A DNA stretch of 64,000 nucleotides from Pogonophryne albipinna (taxonomy: Eukaryota > Chordata > Actinopteri > Perciformes > Artedidraconidae). Location: NCBI GenBank assembly GCA_028583405.1, contig JAPTMU010000116.1, positions 293,501-357,500 on the forward strand. Reading direction: 5' to 3'. This document shows positions 31,395 to 45,800 of the stretch, piece by piece (position 1 is the first letter of the stretch; each line of letters starts with the position of its first letter). The translations under genes were made by a program, and so were the position numbers. The notes under the pieces were generated by a model. That model saw only the letters and a program-made list of their open reading frames with translations, had not been told where the DNA came from and ran no database searches.

Positions 31395-33796
31395 ATGAAA
31401 CAGGTTTTCTTTGACATCACTTTTGACAAAGTTCCTGCTGGCAGGATTGTCATGGAGGTAAGACTATTAAGTTATATTCCTTTATTTCAGCGATGGTGAT
31501 TTCATTATGGTTTAAAATGAACAGCTATGATGCATTTTACAAAACTCTGAATGATTTACAAATTCCAATGTCTGTGTTTTGCAGCTCCGGGAGGATATAG
31601 TCCCAAAGACTGCAGGTAAGCTTTGCCAATAAGGAAGAAAGCGTTGAAAATGTACTGCATGTAGCAATAACTGAGCTACTGCTCTGGCTTTTTCCACCCA
31701 CGGGGTGTTTCTCGAAGACGCTTCCTTGGTAGGACATGTCCCTCCGAGTCAGGTCCTTCAGAAGCGATGCAAGAATCCTTCCTAGCCTCGGAAAACGAAG
31801 AATTGGGGAACAGGCTAGCAGGTGTGCGTCATATGCAAGGCCCCGCCTAAAATGAAGCGCGATTTCCGCCAAATATTTGGAAATTGGCCCGTGCGCAAAG
31901 CATTGTGGGGATTTTAAGACCGCGGAGTCTACATATGTGCAGCCTCGACATTTCCCGCACCGAAGTACTCCGGCCTCGGTAGAATTCCAAGTATGCTGGA
32001 CATTGGAACAGCCCTTCGGCGGCACTCGATGACGTAGTATCCTATAAATAGTGGCTCTGGAGCAGCTTTCCTCGACATTGAGAAACACTCACGATCAAAG
32101 GGATTTATGATTGGCTTTCAATCCTCACCTGAGAAGTGATTCATAATATGGGGCGGGCTGTAGGTGAGGGTTTGAGAACCTGAATAACTAGTTGCAGTGC
32201 CAAATGTGAGTCAAAAAAGGAGTGCTACCACAGGGAGGATTAGGAGGAAGTAAGAGTAGAAAGAGGAAGCAACTGTTCTCTTGGTAATTTCCACCAAACA
32301 GATGACAGCATATTGTTGCTTATTTTGTACCACAACCTTGAATCTAGCATGAGAATCCTTAGAAACTGTCTAACTGATTTTGTGATAAGACCTTATTTAA
32401 ATATATCCAGTAGATGCAGACAAAATGGCCTACATTTTGCTTTGTGCATAGAGTATCCTACTATATAGTGGCTCAAATACATCATGCTGTGATCTGTTGC
32501 AATATCCTCAGTATCCCGACCACAAAGAGAAACTAAACGATGTTGCTGCTTTGTAGGAAGGCTGAGAGGCCTAAAACATGTCTGTCTGATAAGCTCCAAC
32601 CCTTTGGAAAAGCTTACTTGATGAACAAAAAAACTCACCAGCTTCTTGTACATTGTACTCTCGACTCAATTTAGGCTTTTTTTCCCCCTCAGTTTTCAAT
32701 CTGTTTCCAATCAGATGTTTTATTTCTGTGCATGTTCTTGCATTGTTTTTACTCCTGCGTCTTATGGGCTATTTCCTACTTGTTGTTACTAATTTAGTTT
32801 TTGAATGCTCTCCTGTTTTGCTTTTGAGTTTCTTGGTTCACAATGCATTTTATAACAGTAGTTTTGAGAAGGTGATACTTAAATACAGTTTCTATTATTA
32901 CTCCACTGACAAGTACAGATGTAAAGCACATTAATACAGAATCTGTATCCAGGCAGATTTCTTTTTCAGTTTGTTGTCCAATTGCGTTTTAGCTGGCTTT
33001 TGGTCTTTTGTGGATAACAAAAAGGGAAAAACTCTATTGTCCAACCATGATTCAGTTTTATGTATAAACTAGGCTATATGGTTGCCCCTCACCTAACTTG
33101 TTGCAGAGGTAGTTGAAAATGATTGATGCAAAAAAGAATAAATATTGCTGGTTATTTGTGACACCTTTTTTGGGGGAATTAAAGGAAATAACAGTGTTTT
33201 TATTTCACAGAAAACTTCCGTGCTTTGTGCACCGGAGAGAAAGGGTTTGGCTACAAGGGCTCCAGTTTTCACCGAATCATCACCCAATTCATGTGCCAGG
33301 TAGAGTAAAGGAAATAATTTAGTTCAAGTTCAGATTGAACCTCAAATAGATTTTTGTATGCCTGTTGCCAAGTCAACTGAGACTTTTTAATGTTTTCTCA
33401 GGGTGGGGACTTTACCAAACACGATGGAACTGGAGGCAAATCCATCTACGGGGAGAAGTTTGGTGACGAGAACTTCACGTTGAAGCATCAGGGCATGGGC
33501 ACACTGTCCATGGCGAACGCTGGGCCAAACACCAATGGGTCCCAGTTCTTCATCTGCACAGGGAACACTAGCTGGTAAGCTCCACTTTGGGCCATGTGCT
33601 GTTGCTTTCAGGCTTATTCAAACTGTTTCAGCCTATTTCAGAGTTGCCTCTTTCCTTTTTCAGGCTGGACGGGAAGCACGTGGTGTTTGGGAAGGTGGTG
33701 GAGGGCATTGACGTCGTCAAGAAAATGGACGGTGTAGGTTCCAAAGAAGGTCCTACTTCGAAGAAGGTTGTCATTGCAGACTGTGGTGAATTATAA
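31395..33796 (+). CDS. ppia: Cyclophilin A-type peptidyl-prolyl isomerase, complete, unit B
   Basis: Second copy of the gene at 12358, with exons 31395-31457, 31585-31615, 33211-33299, 33402-33574 and 33664-33796. I saw no difference in the coding exons, so it predicts the same 162-residue enzyme. Promoter CCAAT boxes and poly(A) signal are duplicated too. If both units are real, dose may be doubled. If the units are haplotypes, this is the same gene seen twice. Confidence 0.93.
31703..32090. mobile_element. GC-rich inverted-repeat element in ppia intron 2, unit B
   Basis: Duplicate of the unit A element, with one visible substitution (CCGG to CAGG near 31820). Confidence 0.5.
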
Positions 33797-36700
33797 TAGT
33801 GTGACAAAGCTCCTTAAGGTCACATGTACCCTTTAACATCCACTTCAAAATGAGCTGAAAGTGTCAATAAAGCAACCTAAAGCTGAATGTGTTTGTCATC
33901 TCATTCATAAAGATGCTTTGTTCTAATAATTGTTGGGGAATTTGGGTGGGATCTTCCATTGCAAGTGTTTTAACAATAAGGTTAGTCTTGTATCATTGTT
34001 GTGACATTGTTTCTAAAGTCATTATAATAATTAAAAATGAAAATTGGGTCAATGAGTGCAAAAGGCCTTCTTATAGTGATTGTTTTTTTCCTGTTCTGGG
34101 CTACTGGACGGACAAAACGTGGAACTCTGTAGATGTGAAGAGCTCATTCTAAGCTAACAACACAGACACAACTAAGACAACAAGTCTTAGTTTTAGGGGA
34201 ATCTCTTGAACTCAAACCAGTGAAAAATTACTCTCATTAAACAGTGCTGGAATAAGTATATTATAAATGTAAGTCCTTCAAAAGCTGTCAGACAAATGCA
34301 GTGTTTTAAAAATGCATCTTTGCTGTAATGGTGTAGAACTATAAATATATCTCTTTCAAATACAAAATACAGTGCAACTACTTAGAGAAGTTTTTGTTTT
34401 TTTATTTCTGATTAAGTACAGAATTTATCAAAAACAAAGAAGGCTCAGTGTTATTCACAATATAAACATTAAAATCCAACGTGAAGTACACAGATTAACT
34501 CATCGACATCTCCTTTGCCAGTTTCCAATGAACCTCAAAGGGAGTAAAACAAAAATAAATTCAAAATAATTAAAGTTTCCCTATAGAAAGGCTTCAGTGA
34601 GAAAACAAAAAATATTAAGAGAATATAAACAGGAATAGAGATCAACGACCAATCACGGCACAGTAAAACCACAAATACAAAACACAGATCCGATACAGAA
34701 AAGGTCAAGATCGCAATGGTTAAAGGCCCTATCAGAGGAATATTCTTGAATAGTTCACCTATGTTAAAAAGTGTTTATTTTGTGTATTAACTGAGTGGAA
34801 AAAGACGGTTTAAGCTGCACCAGGGCATCGTTGTATTTAACAGAAAGTCTTACACATAAGTAAGTCTCTGCTTTTCCTGACACCAAATGTAGCATATATT
34901 CAGGACTTTGGTAGTTACTTCATGCCTTCACAAATCAATCCAAATATACCAAATTTGCCAATTTAAAATATCCAAGATCCCATGAAAAATATGTTTCATG
35001 CAATATGGATAAAGGGGTCTGATGTGGCTCCTTGGGTCATATATTGGTCCCAAAGAATCCAGCAACGATGCAAATGGGTATTAATCTAACACACAATGCA
35101 AGCAAACTGTCCCGTTAAATCGCGATAGTGCTTTCCAAGGCCACAACACGAAACACTCTTTAAGGATATCGTGCAGTCAATAGGAAGGTGATTATCTTAG
35201 CATTAGCACTAGAGACAGAAATAAAAACTGCTAGCTATTTTTTTTTTTAAAGGCTACCAAAATCAGCGAAATTACAGAGTTGGCATTAACAACTAGCCGA
35301 CATCTGATAAAATCTGCTAGTATTAGTTTACCAACAACACTCAAAATTGTTAACATTTTTAACTCTTGTGGGAAATCAAATACCTGTTATATCAAAAATT
35401 ACTGCTTTTGTTGCTAATTGTAAACACAGACTTTGAAAGGCGTAGCAACAGAGGGGCCCATGAAACGTCTTGTATGTTTAATCCGTTGACAACATTAATG
35501 TAAAACATGTTAGACAGCCTCCAGCTTTTATGCTAAGCTAAGCTAATCACCTCCTGAGTTATCTTCTCATCTTACTATCGGCAGGAAAATCCGATGAGCT
35601 TATTTAAAAAACATTCAAACTATGCCCTAATACCCCCACAGACTGTACAAATCCACTAATTAGCTTTTAGTTTACATTGGTTTTTGCCTGTGAGTTGAGC
35701 AAAGTACAACTCTTTACCCCATTTCATCATGGTGGTTTTAAAACAGCACAAATGAAGACCACAAGTCACAAAAAACAGATGTGATACCCGAGGTAATCAT
35801 TAATAAAACACTGGAGGGTATTTGAAAAGCTGGTTTAAATGTCAGCATTGGATCCTCGATTGTTTTTCGTTAACATGAGAACACAGGCATCACTAAATAA
35901 CAAGACAAAAGAGAGGACTTTGTAAGACTCGCGTACAGCACTGAACACTGTGAACTCTCCTGACAGCCAGGCAGTTGGTAGCTTTTGCAATGGCACATCT
36001 GTGGTATTTTCTCCCACTGCACGTCAAGTCTCAGTGCCTCTAAATGCAGGCATATTAAATATTCACCCTTATAGTGATTAAGGAGTGATAAACCAGACTG
36101 CAGACTGTAATGTTCATCTCGTAGATGAATTTCAGATATCTAATACAAATATTAAGAAGGACTGTGACTATTTGATTGAAACAATACATTGAACTCGAAC
36201 GAAAATCATAGTATACTGAAGTATACTGTATGCGCTATTCACAAACTCACAGCTAACAATTGTGTACAGATTGTGACAACACTGTAGTACAATAATCGAC
36301 AGGCTACATAACTGTGCTGGTATAGACCTGCGCTAGTGTGTGAGCTGTTCAGAGCACTTAATGACACTTGCTGAATGTAACAAAAGTAGAGGGAAGACCT
36401 GCAAATGCTTAATCTATGGGGAATAATGAGCAAGAGTCTTCTTACTGAGGGCTGATATCACAGGTTTAACCCTCCATTTTGATTACAAAAGACAGGAAAG
36501 CCCATATGTTGAAAAACCAGGTGTGGTATTTCCAGGGACTAAATGTTTGGGACCCTGAATCACAACCATAAACTTTAAGTGTGAACACTGCACACTAGCT
36601 CTCTTGCGTGATAGAACAATATCACCTTTATGGTTCTAATAGGAGCTCTAAGAGCCAGTGGCAATACTCTGATTCCCATTGATCTAGTTCACATTAAAGA

Positions 36701-37585
36701 TGCCTCATTTAAAACCAAAACAAGTACTATTAATGTTTATTTATTTTGTCCTTGTTGTTTTTTTCTATGGTATATCATTTAGCAAATACTTCATTATGAT
36801 TAAATTGGTTGTCTTCCTTTCCAGTTACCAAAACATTTACATAAATTGCTGCATTTTATTAAATAACACAACCACCTACAATTTCCCTTATTAAAACATC
36901 AACATTGCTCATATATTATTCTAACACAGTTTCTAACTACACTATTTAATGTCTCCAGTGAATGAAATTATGTATTTTATATGTCTATATTTACTACAAT
37001 GACATGGGATCGTTGAAATGTACATGCGGTTGGTTGGACTGCTTGGACTTTGGTGATAAAATAAGTACAAGTGACTGTTTTTTGTAAAAAATCTACCAGT
37101 GAGATGAGATTATTTAATCTTCTTCCAGTAATAATTGTTAACACATTTGAAGACATTTCTTCTTGACATAAGAAAAATTGCACCAGAGATTAGATTTGCT
37201 ATGGATTCCTGCAGCCTGTATTCTGTTTAGCTATGATTTCATTTTTGAAGGTTCAGTGGCAGTAGAACATCAGTTTCGAGTGGAATTGTCTGAAGTTTGA
37301 TTAAAGTGGACTTTACCCTGGTATAAAAAGAGAATAGTTGTTCCTAAACTGTCCTGCTTTTGACCTTTTACAGCCAAGTTGGATTGTAATCAATAAAACT
37401 GACTCGACTAAGTAGACGTAATGAGATCTTCATTAATGCGCTGAGAGTTCCCTTAGACATTAAATGTCAGTGTTGATGTTTTTCAGCGGCTCAAACACAA
37501 ACGAACAACAATATAAAATACTTAAATAAATAAATAAAAAATTCAAATGAATCGGACGAAACCAATATCAGATGAGTGTGTGTTT

Positions 37586-40500
37586 TCAGCTCTGTGGAGA
37601 CGTCTTACGGCTCTCTCTCAGGATGCCGTCCAGGCCGTTGAGCTGGCGGAGGAACCCTCGGTTGGGGATGACGCCTCGGTGGTCCTTCACGGTTTTGATG
37701 GCCTCCACCAGCGTCAGGTTCTGTCTGATCATCAGGTACGCCAGCACCAGAGTGGCCGAGCGGCTCACTCCCACTGTGCAGTGGACCAGCACCTTACCTG
37801 AACACACAAACAACATGAAACCCTAAATCTGTTCCATATGTTTCTTACGTGTTTATATACATTTTGTAAGGTAATTCGTTGAGACATAGTCATTGCATCA
37901 ACTTAAAAAAAATTGATGATATGTCAATGTGGTGTCTGCTGAAGACAAGAGTAAAACAAATAAAAATGATTGCTAGTCTGAATTAAGTTTTATAGACCAA
38001 AAATCCATCCATACATATTTGTTTTAATTTAGTGCTGTGTAAAATGTGCATTGCTGGAGAAGCCTGGGACTTGTGACTTTCATTGCCCAAAAAATATACT
38101 GTAACTGTAAAACAATTTGGAGCATTTTGTGATTTTCAAATTTAAATTGTTAAGTAATTTGAACACCAAAAAATAGTTTTTAATTATAATTTTATATTCT
38201 CGATCTAGCATTTCTGAAATCGTGGCTACACACAAATCCACATATTTCCATGTTGTTAAGGTTTACAAAGGATGCACTTCACACACAAACGCACACTCTC
38301 AGAATACCTCCATTGATGAGGGCTTTGTGGATGAACTCAGCAGCAGGATAGAAGTTGACGCTCATGTCGAAGGTGGGGGAATCATGAGCCTCGATGCCGT
38401 GATAAGTGATGTTCATCCCAGCGTAATACTCGGCACCGCCTCGCCACTTGCTCTGGGCACAGTTGAGGATGTGTGTAATTTCGAGTTTGGCCAGCTCTCG
38501 TCGGTCTGATGCGATATCTCTGCAGAGAAGACATTTTTTGCAGCTTTTTGTTCACTTCTCTCCCAATCAGTTTCATTTAAGTAATGAAGTGAAATACTCT
38601 AACTTGTAAATGTGACATAAACAAAGGCAGTTGGGTTTGTGCAGATGTTAGAGTTTGACGGCCGGTTTGATAAACAAATACTAAAAACATACAATATTCC
38701 CCCTGAGATGTAATGAAGTGGAAGTATTAAGTGGCATAACATTGAAGCACAGCACAAACAAAACAAACTTCCCAACACTGATGTACGGAAGATATTGTGA
38801 GTGAACCTTCATAAATTGAGGATAAATTCAACTCTAAAATGTGTTTTTCTTCATTGTGTGTACCAACTTCAGCCTGCTCGTTACCTTCCTGGTGTTTCTT
38901 TTTTCTGTTACTGACTCTCATGAGATCCTGCCACTCCCTCCTGCCCTGCAGTAACCCCTTTCCCGCCATTTCCTCCCCCTGGCTCTCAGCCAACAAGTTT
39001 ATGTACCAGTTTATTTCCACTAGCTCTCTGCCAGATTGTCTGACTGGCAAACGCCCTTTAGCTTTCCGGACTTTTTTCTTCTCCTTGCCTGCATGACAAG
39101 AACTTCTGCTCTTACATGGCTGACTGTATGTCATGTTTTCTGGGGTTGACTCTGTTCTGTGAAACACTTATGGAGTTGTTTGAGCTTCCCTTTGCTTTCC
39201 TTTTGCAAAAAGGATGCATATGCAGAGTTTGTTTTGACCAACATCTGCTGCAGGAGTAGCTTCTTTGAGCGCCTGCATTAATACATGCATTACATTTTCA
39301 TGTTGTGCATTAGTTTCTTAAGCATGTGTGACACTACCTTTACTGTTTTGAACTACTTGAACTTGAGTAATTCCATTTTATGCCACTTAATACTTCTACT
39401 GTACGACATTTGAGTGGGAAATATTCTACATTTAGGACCACTGTATATTAGAAACATATTACATTACATACAACAGCTTTTGTTAAGAGTTCATCTACAG
39501 TTTCAGATTAATAATATAACTAGTACTTAACAAAAATACAGTACTTGTAGTCGTTAATGATTTGATTTTAAATAAAGTTGACCATATAACTCACATCAAT
39601 TCAGTTTAAAAAAAAAAAGCATTATCATAATTGAGAGGCGAAGTCCCGCCCATCTACTTCCGACCCATGGGACCTTATTTCGGAAAAATGATGTATTGAA
39701 GTCAATTGGGAGAGAACGATTATCTTTCGATCCCGTTTGAATTGTGCCACGAATTACACATATGATGTTTGTCAATCTTAAAAAATCATTTCCATGTCAA
39801 AAAAGAAACTGTTGAAATATAAGACTATGAAAATTACGCAACTAGAAAGACTACAAATCCCAGAATCCCGGTTCTGCATGCTGGCTCTTACGGAACCGAC
39901 TAACTCCCCTTGTGTGTATGTACAGCTCTCAACATGCCCAGACTTGTAGTGATTTTCTCCTCTTTTAAAACTTTTCGCCTCATTCTGAAAGAAAGAAGTG
40001 AAATGTTTCAACGTGACGGCCGTCTTGGTGTGTGGTGCGAGATGGGAGATGTAGTTCATTGAGCGGTTTCACACAAAAAAAGTGTTACTTCACAGTTTTA
40101 GGACACATTTAAAAAAAATTGACTTGCAAAATTATCTTTTAAATTGACAAACATCATATGTGTAATTCGTGGCACAATTCAAACGGGATCGAAAGATGAT
40201 CTTTCTCTCTCCATTGACTTCAATACATAATTTTTCCGAAATAAGGTCTCATGGAGCTCCCCCGGAAAGGGAGGGACTTCGCCTCTCTATAATGTTGTGT
40301 TGTTTCCAAGGAAGAAGTAGAATCACCCTTGAATATATAATTTAGCCTAGGCGTTTTTTTTCCTGTCCCCACTTTGTTTTTCTTTGCTTGTGTTCGAAAT
40401 GGTGGTTGTTCAGTGTTGAAACAGTAATTAGCTAACAATGACATTATTACAATTTGAAATAGAATATCTTTAATGTTCTATTAATATAAAGTGAGGTCCA

Positions 40501-41050
40501 CTTACCAGTTACTCTATAAAACGGTTGGTAGTTATGGGTACTTTATACTTAAGTACATTTGAAGGCAATACTTCTTTACTTTACTTGAGTAAAGATAAGA
40601 AGTTTAGTCAGTACTTCAACTTTTACCAGAGTATTTTTAAACACCAGTATCTGTACTTCTACTTGAGTAAAGGATGTGTGTACTTTTGCCATCTCTGATT
40701 AAAGTGATGCTTTAATAATGTAATGTATTATTTGCAATGGCACATTATGTAAATAGTTTTAATTGTACTTGTATTCAAAATAGTAAACACTTTTTCCTAA
40801 AGTATTTATTTGATGGCACTAGTTGTACTTGCACATAGTTCTTCCATCACTGTTATCATGAAGTGAGGGTGATGTGTACACTCACTGATCTCCAATGTAA
40901 AGTCTCGGCCACACTTCGTCTGTGTGGTTCCGTGCACAGCAGCCTCTCCAGCTCGGACACGGTCAGCAGCGGGGACACGCGCTCGGTGTCTTTTCGGTTC
41001 GGGGACCTGGAGCTGCTCCTGGACCGGGAGAACCGGGACATAAACGCCAT
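37586..41050 (-). pseudogene. dusp26: dusp26, frameshifted copy, unit B
   Basis: Same three exons (41050-40886, 38519-38308, 37797-37586), but exon 1 lacks 14 bases found in unit A at about 21898-21911. The break is between 40929 and 40932 and falls within the codons for G-K-T-A-C-N-H. Translation becomes C-T-E-P-H-R-R-S-V-A and, even with normal splicing, the catalytic exon is out of frame. Exons 2 and 3 are otherwise intact, including the catalytic signature. Unless a downstream ATG is used, the product is null. If the units are haplotypes, this is a null allele. Confidence 0.88.
39633..40287. mobile_element. Foldback element with 143-bp inverted termini, unit B
   Basis: Duplicate of the unit A element. 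The inner region has at least one substitution (TTTCCACGTG in A, TTTCAACGTG in B near 40010). Confidence 0.85.
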
Positions 41051-42275
41051 TTAATCTGAAAACAATAGAGAAATAACCGTGAAATATTAAAGAATAAACA
41101 ATAAAGAGCTTGTATAACATATGATCCAATAAAGGGACATTCTTACAGCCTTTAGGGTTAGAATATTATCATTTTTAGATTATGTAACAACCTGTGGCTT
41201 TATCTTGGGGAATACTCGGCTGGATGTGTCGTAGTGATTGAACAATCCATTAAAATTAGGAAAAAATACCCAGTATTTCCCACAACGAACCCTCCATGTT
41301 TGTTTTATTTACCTGTGTGTGGTTTTATTCAGCCTCAGAGGTGCTGCAGGGCGAGCTCCGCGGCCATGTTGACTCTTTTATTTTTGCTGTAGGAGGATGG
41401 ATGGGAAGATGAGAAAGCTGCTGCTGACCATCCAGCTCCAGACATCTTCATTTCCAGCCCCCGCTCCTCAGCACCATCTTCTCAACAAGTCCTCATTCAA
41501 AACAAACTACTACAAAAACATGGCTGCTAATTCAAAGCCACGTCCATGCTGTGTTATGGACGCTCTTCTGGTGTGTGTGTGTGTTTCAGTAGGCTGAATG
41601 TACCGTGGCTATTTTTACATTTAATTGTTAATACAATTCTTTGTGACGTTAGAGATTGAGTCATTGGTTGCGTTTGTTGCCATCTACTGGCCATATTAGG
41701 GAAATAAGGGTGAAAATGGAGTAAACAATCTCACCACAACAGTCCTTTCAGCAGTGAATTGTTGAATTATTCATATCTTCCCTGGTGTAGAAGTACATTG
41801 CATATTTAAGCAACATAATCCCTGTCATATTAAAATTCCCATTATCCTACTATATTTTGCATTTGTCTAATTTTCTCTACTATTTTTATGTTTTAAAAAA
41901 ATATTTTCTGCACAAATACACCAAAGCAACAATTATTTTAGATAAAAAAATCTACTTTGCAAAGATCCAGATTTTGATTTTAATCTATGTTTGTTGTGAT
42001 TGTGAGGATGTGACAGTTTTTAAGTATTGCTTAAATTAAATGTAATTGAATTACATTTCAATGTATTCTATTTAACTTGTTATTATTATTATTATTATTT
42101 TCTTTATTTGTTACCTTACCACCTTAAATATATGTTTGTTTGACTAAAAAACAAGAAAAAAAGGAAGCAAGATTATATGAAGGAAAAGTGGGAATTTGGA
42201 GCTTTAGAGGAGGGACGTGAAGGCATCATGACGTCAGAACCTTGCGACGCACGTGTGGTGTAGTGAGGAGCAGAG

Positions 42276-42798
42276 ATGGCTGCTGAAATGCTTCATTTTC
42301 ATGAAATGGGCTTTGACGACCGTCTATTAAAGGTAAAAACCAGTTTGACACTATCAGTAAATCATAAATAGACTGTTGATAAAACGGTAAACCTTTATTT
42401 TAAGAGGGAAAACGGCAGAAACGTGAAGGGAACGCGACGTAAATAACTACAAGAGGTTCCGTGTGTCGCTTTAACTTGTCTCGTGTATGGGGAACTAGAA
42501 AAAATATGAAGGAAAGGGTTTTACGGTTAACCCCTTTCCTTCATATTTTTGTATAGGTTCAACTTTAACCTATAAACAAATCCATTATTACTGTTATCTT
42601 TGTGTTTATATCCACGGTAGAGTTTACATGACCTTCTTTTTGTTGTTTGCATGAAACGTTCACTTCCCACTATTAGGCTATTTATTTCTCAGGACGTATA
42701 CTGTAAATCCATACCAGAATGCCATTATCCCCCAAAAAATTGAATCACAATATCTGTCAATATGTAAAAAACCTGTACATATATGGTGTCTCTGATAG

Positions 42799-42879
<81 letters not shown>

Positions 42880-45800
42880 TGTTGCTCTGAGCTTACTTTA
42901 ACATTAGGTTTCATATCCTGAGGTCTATTGATCACCCAAAAAGAAGTGTTAAACCTGTGTTAATCAGTTAAAATTAAGTTGGCTAAGTAGTTGCAAAACA
43001 ATAATAATAATGGAATTCATTTTATATTTATGCTATCAAAGAGCTATAAAATAGACTTATTGTGATGCATAACATGTGTTACCTGAAACAGACCTGTTAG
43101 TCATACTTTATCAGTTCCTTTAATTGGTGAAAAAGGGTTTCCACACAGTGTTTAGGTAGACTTGCAACATTTGATAAAACTGTGAAAATGGCAGTTCCCA
43201 GGTGTGAAAAGGTCTTAACCTCCAAAAAAACGTTTCCCCGTTATTTACATTAACTACATTTATATGTCAGAGCTGACAAAATAACACACATCTATTGAAG
43301 TCACTGTATCAAAGGCATGAAATTAATCCTTGTTATTTTCTTCATGATTTAGGCGGTTGCAGATCTCGGGTGGTCCCAGCCCACTCTGATCCAGGAGAAG
43401 GCGATCCCTCTGGCTCTGGAGGGGAAAGACCTTCTAGCACGAGCCAGGACTGGATCAGGAAAGACCGCTGCTTACGCTATCCCCGTCATCCAGCGAATCC
43501 TGGCCTCCAAACAGGTGAGAAAACAACTTCAGGATATTAAAAAACAAAGATATTCTCTCTGTGATGCATATCCTTCAGTTCTATATCGTATAAGGCTTCG
43601 CCCTCTAAGGCTATCGCTATTGGGTTAATCCCACTGCACGTGTGCAGCACTGACAGATTTATTCCACGCCCACCTACGACGTGGGCCCCACCTCCAGGCT
43701 CACTTCCGTATAAATAGGAAGCAGGCCTTACAATCCACTCCTACTTTTCTTCAGCACTCTGTTGCAGAAGCATTGACAGGAAAAACAAGTTCTTTTAAGA
43801 GCTACTCACTGAAAAACAAAGATTCCTCCTAAGGGAACTCCTGTTAAAGAGAGCAATTTCCAGGGTTCCTCAAGGGGAAGAAAATCAAGGGTTTTACTCC
43901 CGTTATTTTCTTATCCCGAAAAAGACCGGGGGGATGAGACCCATCCTAGATCTGTCAGCATTCAACAGAGTGATACGAAAAAGGCCGTTTCACATGCTGA
44001 CAATCAAACAGGTAATGGAGTGTGTGCGCCAAGGAGACTGGTGCACCTCCATAGACCTAAAGGATGCTTACTTCCACATAACCATCATCCCAAAACACAG
44101 GAAATTCCTGCGTTTTCATTCCAGGGAACAGCGTATCAGTTCAACCGGCTGCCGTTCGGATATTCCCTGGCTCCACGCATTTTTTCGAAGTGTGTGGAGA
44201 CGGCACTGGAGCCGCTACGCAGAGGAGGGATGAGAGTGTTATTTTATCTGGGCGACCTGCTGTTGCTGGCTCGCTCCAGAGAGGAAGCTGCTTTACAGAC
44301 GGTACAGCTTGTATCTCACCTGTCAAGCCTGGGTTTCATAAATCAATTGGGAGAAGAGCTGTCCTCTTCCTACCCAGATCATCACGTATCTGGGAATGGA
44401 ATTCAACTCAGCCCGCATGAGAGCACGACTCTCACAGCGGCGAGTGGAGAATTTGACAGCTCTCCTCAGGAGCGTCACACCCGGCAGGGTGGTGACAGCC
44501 CTTACCGTGATGCAGCTGTTGGGCATGATGTCAGCTGGTCACGTGGTGATTCCCCTGGGTCTCCTTTACATGAGGAGACTTCAGAGGTGGTTTATTCGCC
44601 TGCGCATCGACCCAGTGCGTCAGAGGAGACGCAGGGTGTGCATTCCTCTATCCGTAGGTTTGGATCTGACCTACTGGAAAAATCCCCACATCCTGTCAGT
44701 GGGGGTTCCCCTCGGCAGAGTGACGTCACACACATCGGTGTTTACGGACGCATCGCTCTCAGGGTGGGGGGGAACTTGCATGTCGCAGGCAGTGGGGGGA
44801 CAGTGGCCGCCTCACATGTCCCTCCATATAAACACGCTGGAATTACTCGCCATATGGAAAGTAATCCAGCACTTCGCCCCGTTGCTGAGGAATCATCATG
44901 TGTTGATTCGAACAGACAACAAGACGGCGGCAGCCTACGTAAATCGTCAAGGAGGTGTACGATCAGCGCAGCTGCTGGACACAGCCAGACGGCTGTTGTG
45001 CTGGGCGCGCACACACATACTCTCGATCAGAGCAGTATATATTCCCGGCGAGCTGAACAAAGGGGCAGACCTCATGTCCAGGGGAGGTCCTCGACAAGGG
45101 GACTGGAGCCTCCACCCCGAGCTGGTCTCCCAAGTGTCGAGCAGGTTCGGGAGAGCGGAGGTAGATCTGTTCGCTGCGCGCGGGAACGCGCAATGTGCTC
45201 TATGGTTCTCCCTGAGAAGGCAGGATCACCCCCCTCTGGGGGTAGACGCGTTCGCACACAGACCTTGGCCCAGGGGGTTACTGTACGCTTTCCCACCAGT
45301 CCCTCTGATCCCTCGGTTCCTGGACCGAGTGCAGGAAGAGCGACTGATAGCGGTCTTAATAGCCCCGGAGCGCACAGGAGCGTCCTGGTTTCCCTGCATA
45401 CAACGGATGCTGTCAGGGAGACCGTGGGAAATTCCGTGGCGGGGGGATGCTCTCTCCTAGGCGGAGGGAGCAATCAGCGGTCACCCAGTGTTAGGCCAAC
45501 GTTTGTGGGCATGGCCCCTGAACGGGAACACTTAGAGGGGCTCGGCCTCTCTCAAGATGTTATGAATACCATTCAGGGATCTAGAGCCGTGTCCACCAGG
45601 GCATCTTACACAGCCAAATGGACAGCGTTCCAGCGTTGGTGTGTAGGGAAAGGCATGGACCCCGTGGCGTGTCCCCTGCCTCACGTGCTATCATTCCTCC
45701 AGCTGTTGCTGGACAGGAACTTGGCATATAGCACAATAAAAACATATGCGGCTGCAATTTCTTCGTGCCATGGAGGTTTTGGGATCAGTACGGTGTTTAG

